From positions 124,328,337 to 124,392,336 of the forward strand of contig CM067083.1 in assembly GCA_034008185.1 (NCBI GenBank): a DNA stretch of 64,000 bases. Reading direction: 5' to 3'. The DNA is from Gorsachius magnificus. Taxonomy: Eukaryota > Chordata > Aves > Pelecaniformes > Ardeidae. Made by a program: the position numbers and the translations under genes. This document shows, one piece after another, positions 60,824-64,000 of this stretch (positions within the stretch are counted from its first letter, which is position 1; every line of letters starts with the position of its first letter). The notes under the pieces were generated by a model. The model was not told the DNA's origin, ran no database searches, and saw only the letters and a program-made list of their open reading frames with translations.

Positions 60824-63800
60824 GGTTATGAAGAGAATGAATATGGAAGTTAAACTAGCACAGCAAGGGCATTGGTAGGAGGCAATGGTATGGAGGATCA
60901 ACAAGGGATTTTGGGTCTGTGGGTCAGTGATGATTATCGCCTCTGGGACGGAGGTACCGATGTCTTGGTGGGCATAATGGAACAGGGAGAAACACTGAAT
61001 TAGTTATTCACTGCCTGGGGTAAGGGGGATTGTATGGGTACTCAAACCTTGGGTTCTTGTGCACAGGGATATTTCTAGTACACCCTGCCAGGGGTAACAG
61101 TGTTGGTCTCATGCAGTGCAGGGTGCACAGGGGTGATGGTGCTGGGGAGAGGCAGAAATATCAGTGGTACGAGGTGCTTCAGGTGTTCGGGTTTATCAGT
61201 ACCACGGCAATGCCATGCTCTGGAGTTTATTGATGCTGTAGCATTGGTGCCACAGAGATGCTCGAAGCCAGCTGGGCAAACATCAGTGACAGGATCACAG
61301 AACCTTCCTCGGGACTGGGGACAGCCATGAGCAGACTGATGCAGTACTGGGAAACACTGGCGATATCTGTTCTGACTACATGATGTGTTAACTGAGGACA
61401 GGGTGTCACTGTGCACAGTGCAAGTGACAAATGTGGAAGGCTGGATGATATCAGTGCTTTGCAGCTTGTGGGTTAAGAACTAGCTAGAGGGAAAGGAGGA
61501 ACACAGCATTGGCCTCCTTGCTGTAAATCATTGCAAATGTGCACTTAGCCTCCTGCCCTTCTCCTCTTGCCTTCTTCCTAGTTGTCCTCCTACACAGGAG
61601 GATTTGTTTCACATTCTCTTTTCCACCTAGAGCTGTCCTCTTGAATTTCTCCATTTTGAATGCCCTATAGTTTGGCCTACATTCTAGATTGTTTTTCTGT
61701 TACTGCTGTTTTAAAGCATTTCTTCCATAGCATCAATCATCGCACTCTTTATTGTTGATATAACAATTTACAATAAAAATTACTTTCTCATCTGAGCTTG
61801 AGATTGATTCAGTTAAATTCTGTTTATTCACAACTGAACGCCTCGACTGTGCCATAGTTGTCAGATGGATTAATGTGATTAGGCTCTTTCTCTGCAAAAG
61901 GCATCCTTAAACCTCTGAGTGCACCAGGCTCTGTTCAACCACAAAGGCTTACTGCTATAGAGATGTGGTCAAAAACATTAATAAAGCGGGTCTGCTTCTC
62001 AAGGACTTGTTTTGAGCACAGTTTGCACAAACCTCTGGAATGCTATTTCTGAGGGTTAAGCAGAGATTAGCCCAGCTAAAGGAAATTATTCCAATGCCCT
62101 TAGTTAATATATGGTCGTTATGTATTGCTAATCTTTCTTAAATGCAGTTGCATTTTTTTAAACAAAGGACTTGACCCAACTTGTACTGAAATCAGTGAAA
62201 GTTTTTCCATTGGCTTCAGCAGGATTTCGATCACTCTTGAAATTGTCTTGCTCTTAGACAACGCCATTTGTCTTTCCCGCCCTGTGAAATTAATGTATGC
62301 CTTCTTCATACATCTCAAAAAGCACAAATCTTTTGGATCCCCACCCAGTATATCTTTTCATTCGAACTCTGAACATTCCTAGGTACTCGCTGGCTGTAGT
62401 AACCCAGGCAGTTTTGCTTTTTTTTCTAACATTTGAGCTCTGCCAGGCTCTCCTGCTCGCTGCAAACTGTGTAAGATAACTGCTTTGCAGCAGCTGGAGA
62501 TCTCTGTCCAACTTCGTGTGAAGTTAATCAAACACAGCCAGCTTCAAAACACTGTATATACTCACAACACTTGGTCTTTCCTCAGTCTTTCCCCCAAATC
62601 TCATTTGCACTGGTATTTACTATGCCTGCCAATTGCTCCTACATTTTTTAAATTTTTCCTAGAAGAAGGCTAATCAATATTTTTTTTAGTATCATGTGTC
62701 AATAGCTTTTCCTCTTTGGCTAGTGAACCAACATTTTCCTTTATATATATTTAAAGCTTGATTTCTTGTTAACCTCATCTGACATCTCTTGCTGGTTGAA
62801 TGTTTTCAGATCAGCTGAGCTTGATGAATTTCATCCCAGGATACATGAAGAACAAGCTGGAGCAATCTCTGGAATGTTATTTCGGGCAGCCAGTCCAAAG
62901 ATAACGACTATTGCAGAAGAAAAGTGGGGCCCTGGCTAAACAGCTTGGTCTGCCCAGTACACCAGCTGCCTTTTAATGCGTACTGAGTAAGCTGCTGCAG
63001 CCACCGCAGTATCATGTCCTAGATTAACTCTGATCAGAGTTACTCTAGGCTCTGGAAGAAGCCAGATTAGCTGTTAATTCTGCCAGGGATAGGGAGTTCA
63101 GGGTGAAGACCAGAAGTGCAGGTTTTCCTTTGGGGAACAGGCAGCTAAACTGTAGTTGGTAAACCAAGTCTCTTCTTAGAAGGCCTATAAAGAACTTGCA
63201 GTCCAATTTTTAGGCTAGATGCATGTTACAGATAAGGTGCTTCTAGATTTTCTAGCACTCTGATGCATCCCATGAAATTCAAGGCTGCCTAATAAGTAAG
63301 TGGACTGAGTCCCAGCACATACAGCATGCCTTTGAGGAACCCCGGTAAAACACGTGCTCTAAAGTGACATTGCACGGTCTTGACTTCACCAAAGAATTCA
63401 TCCTGTAAACACACGCCACTGATGTTGGACTTGGAGTTGCTTCCCTCCCCTTATCGCCAGTCTGAGTGTAGCTGGGGAGATGAGGACTAGAGTAGACGGT
63501 GGTTGTGTGACTGCGCCAGCAAAGGGGTAGCGAGGGAGGGATGGCAGGCTGGCACGTCGTGTACAAAGTTAAAATGTTTGGCTACACTCGCCTGTTTGCC
63601 TGATGGTACCTGCCTTTGCAGTCCTGTTTACACGTCGTGCTCGAACATCAAGCGCAATTTAGGCAGTTTTATGGCGTGTGCAGCTGGGAATATGACTTCT
63701 GCCAGGAGTGTTCTGAGCCACATTTTTGGCACAGAAGGTCCAGGGGCATGACTGTCTCTTTGGGTTACGAGCTGCTAACACGCCAGCTCGCGGAGGTGCT

Positions 63801-64000
63801 TTGTGAACGCAGCTGCTCCAGCACCAAGCAAGCATGTCTGTGTAGGGAAACTGGAACGTGAATCCAGGGTTGGGAGTGTGCTGCAGTGACAACTGATGGT
63901 TTTGTGACTAAATGTAGAAGGTTGTCCCTGAAAAACAGGACACGGTTGCCTGAACCTGTTTTTTTGGCAGTGGAGCTGTTTCTCCAACTTGTAATGTTGT
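60824..64000. other. Flank right of the promoter, no gene recognised
   Basis: This is where a divergent plus-strand gene would lie. I looked for F-box protein 16 (the mammalian neighbour) and found no matching exon. One possible ancient LINE scrap lies at 62815. Confidence 0.5.
62815..62940 (+). mobile_element. Possible ancient LINE (CR1/L3) RT-upstream remnant
   Basis: The plus strand reads AELDEFHPRIHEEQAGAISG in one frame. This resembles the conserved [17 protein letters not shown] segment found intact in the CR1 at 45929-45870. The match is about 20 residues and then fades, so this is a tentative call. Confidence 0.35.

Noticed and set aside
63503..63861. Cysteine-rich 81-82 codon plus frames near the right edge
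   Set aside because: Two frames overlap and a minus-strand frame is also open. The cysteines do not follow a domain pattern I recognise, and this is not F-box protein 16.
1..64000. CRISPR arrays, bacterial operons, tRNA or rRNA genes
   Set aside because: Nothing of this kind is visible. The window is clearly vertebrate nuclear DNA.

Overview
This is vertebrate nuclear DNA, almost certainly from a bird and probably a neoavian. It carries many CR1 LINE fragments ending in the ATTCTATG-type tail, one solo LTR with clean target-site duplications and a related second LTR, AT-rich introns, and one recognisable gene on the minus strand: Frizzled-3 (FZD3), a seven-transmembrane Wnt/planar-polarity receptor.

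Gene layout, read right to left. A CpG island with GC boxes and two oppositely facing CCAAT boxes (about 59.2-59.6 kb) is the likely FZD3 promoter, possibly shared with a divergent plus-strand gene that I could not identify. The first coding exon (53945-54470) carries a leader with four short uORFs, the signal peptide and the start of the cysteine-rich domain (CRD). Exon 24639-24835 carries most of the rest of the CRD. The large exon 22051-23068 carries the last CRD cysteine, the linker and transmembrane segments 1-6. All joins keep frame and use GT-AG sites, giving 468 codons. The exons for TM7 and the cytoplasmic tail were not found in the remaining 22 kb and are presumably beyond the left edge.

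Repeats. I count sixteen CR1/L3-type fragments plus one possible ancient remnant. The most informative are a copy at 44.4-46.1 kb with a long reverse-transcriptase frame, a copy at 41.8-43.0 kb that keeps the ORF1 esterase-like and ORF2 endonuclease segments but has lost the whole reverse transcriptase, and a frameshifted copy at 13.1-14.2 kb. The solo LTR at 7740-8292 is flanked by the 5-bp repeat TCCAC.

The most unusual structure is a degenerate tandem array of about 64-65 bp units (about 58.35-59.2 kb) directly next to the FZD3 CpG island. It becomes more GC-rich toward the island and contains a G16/C12 palindrome. No tRNA, rRNA, CRISPR array or bacterial-type feature was seen. Most long open frames here are CR1 sequence or chance frames in GC-rich DNA.
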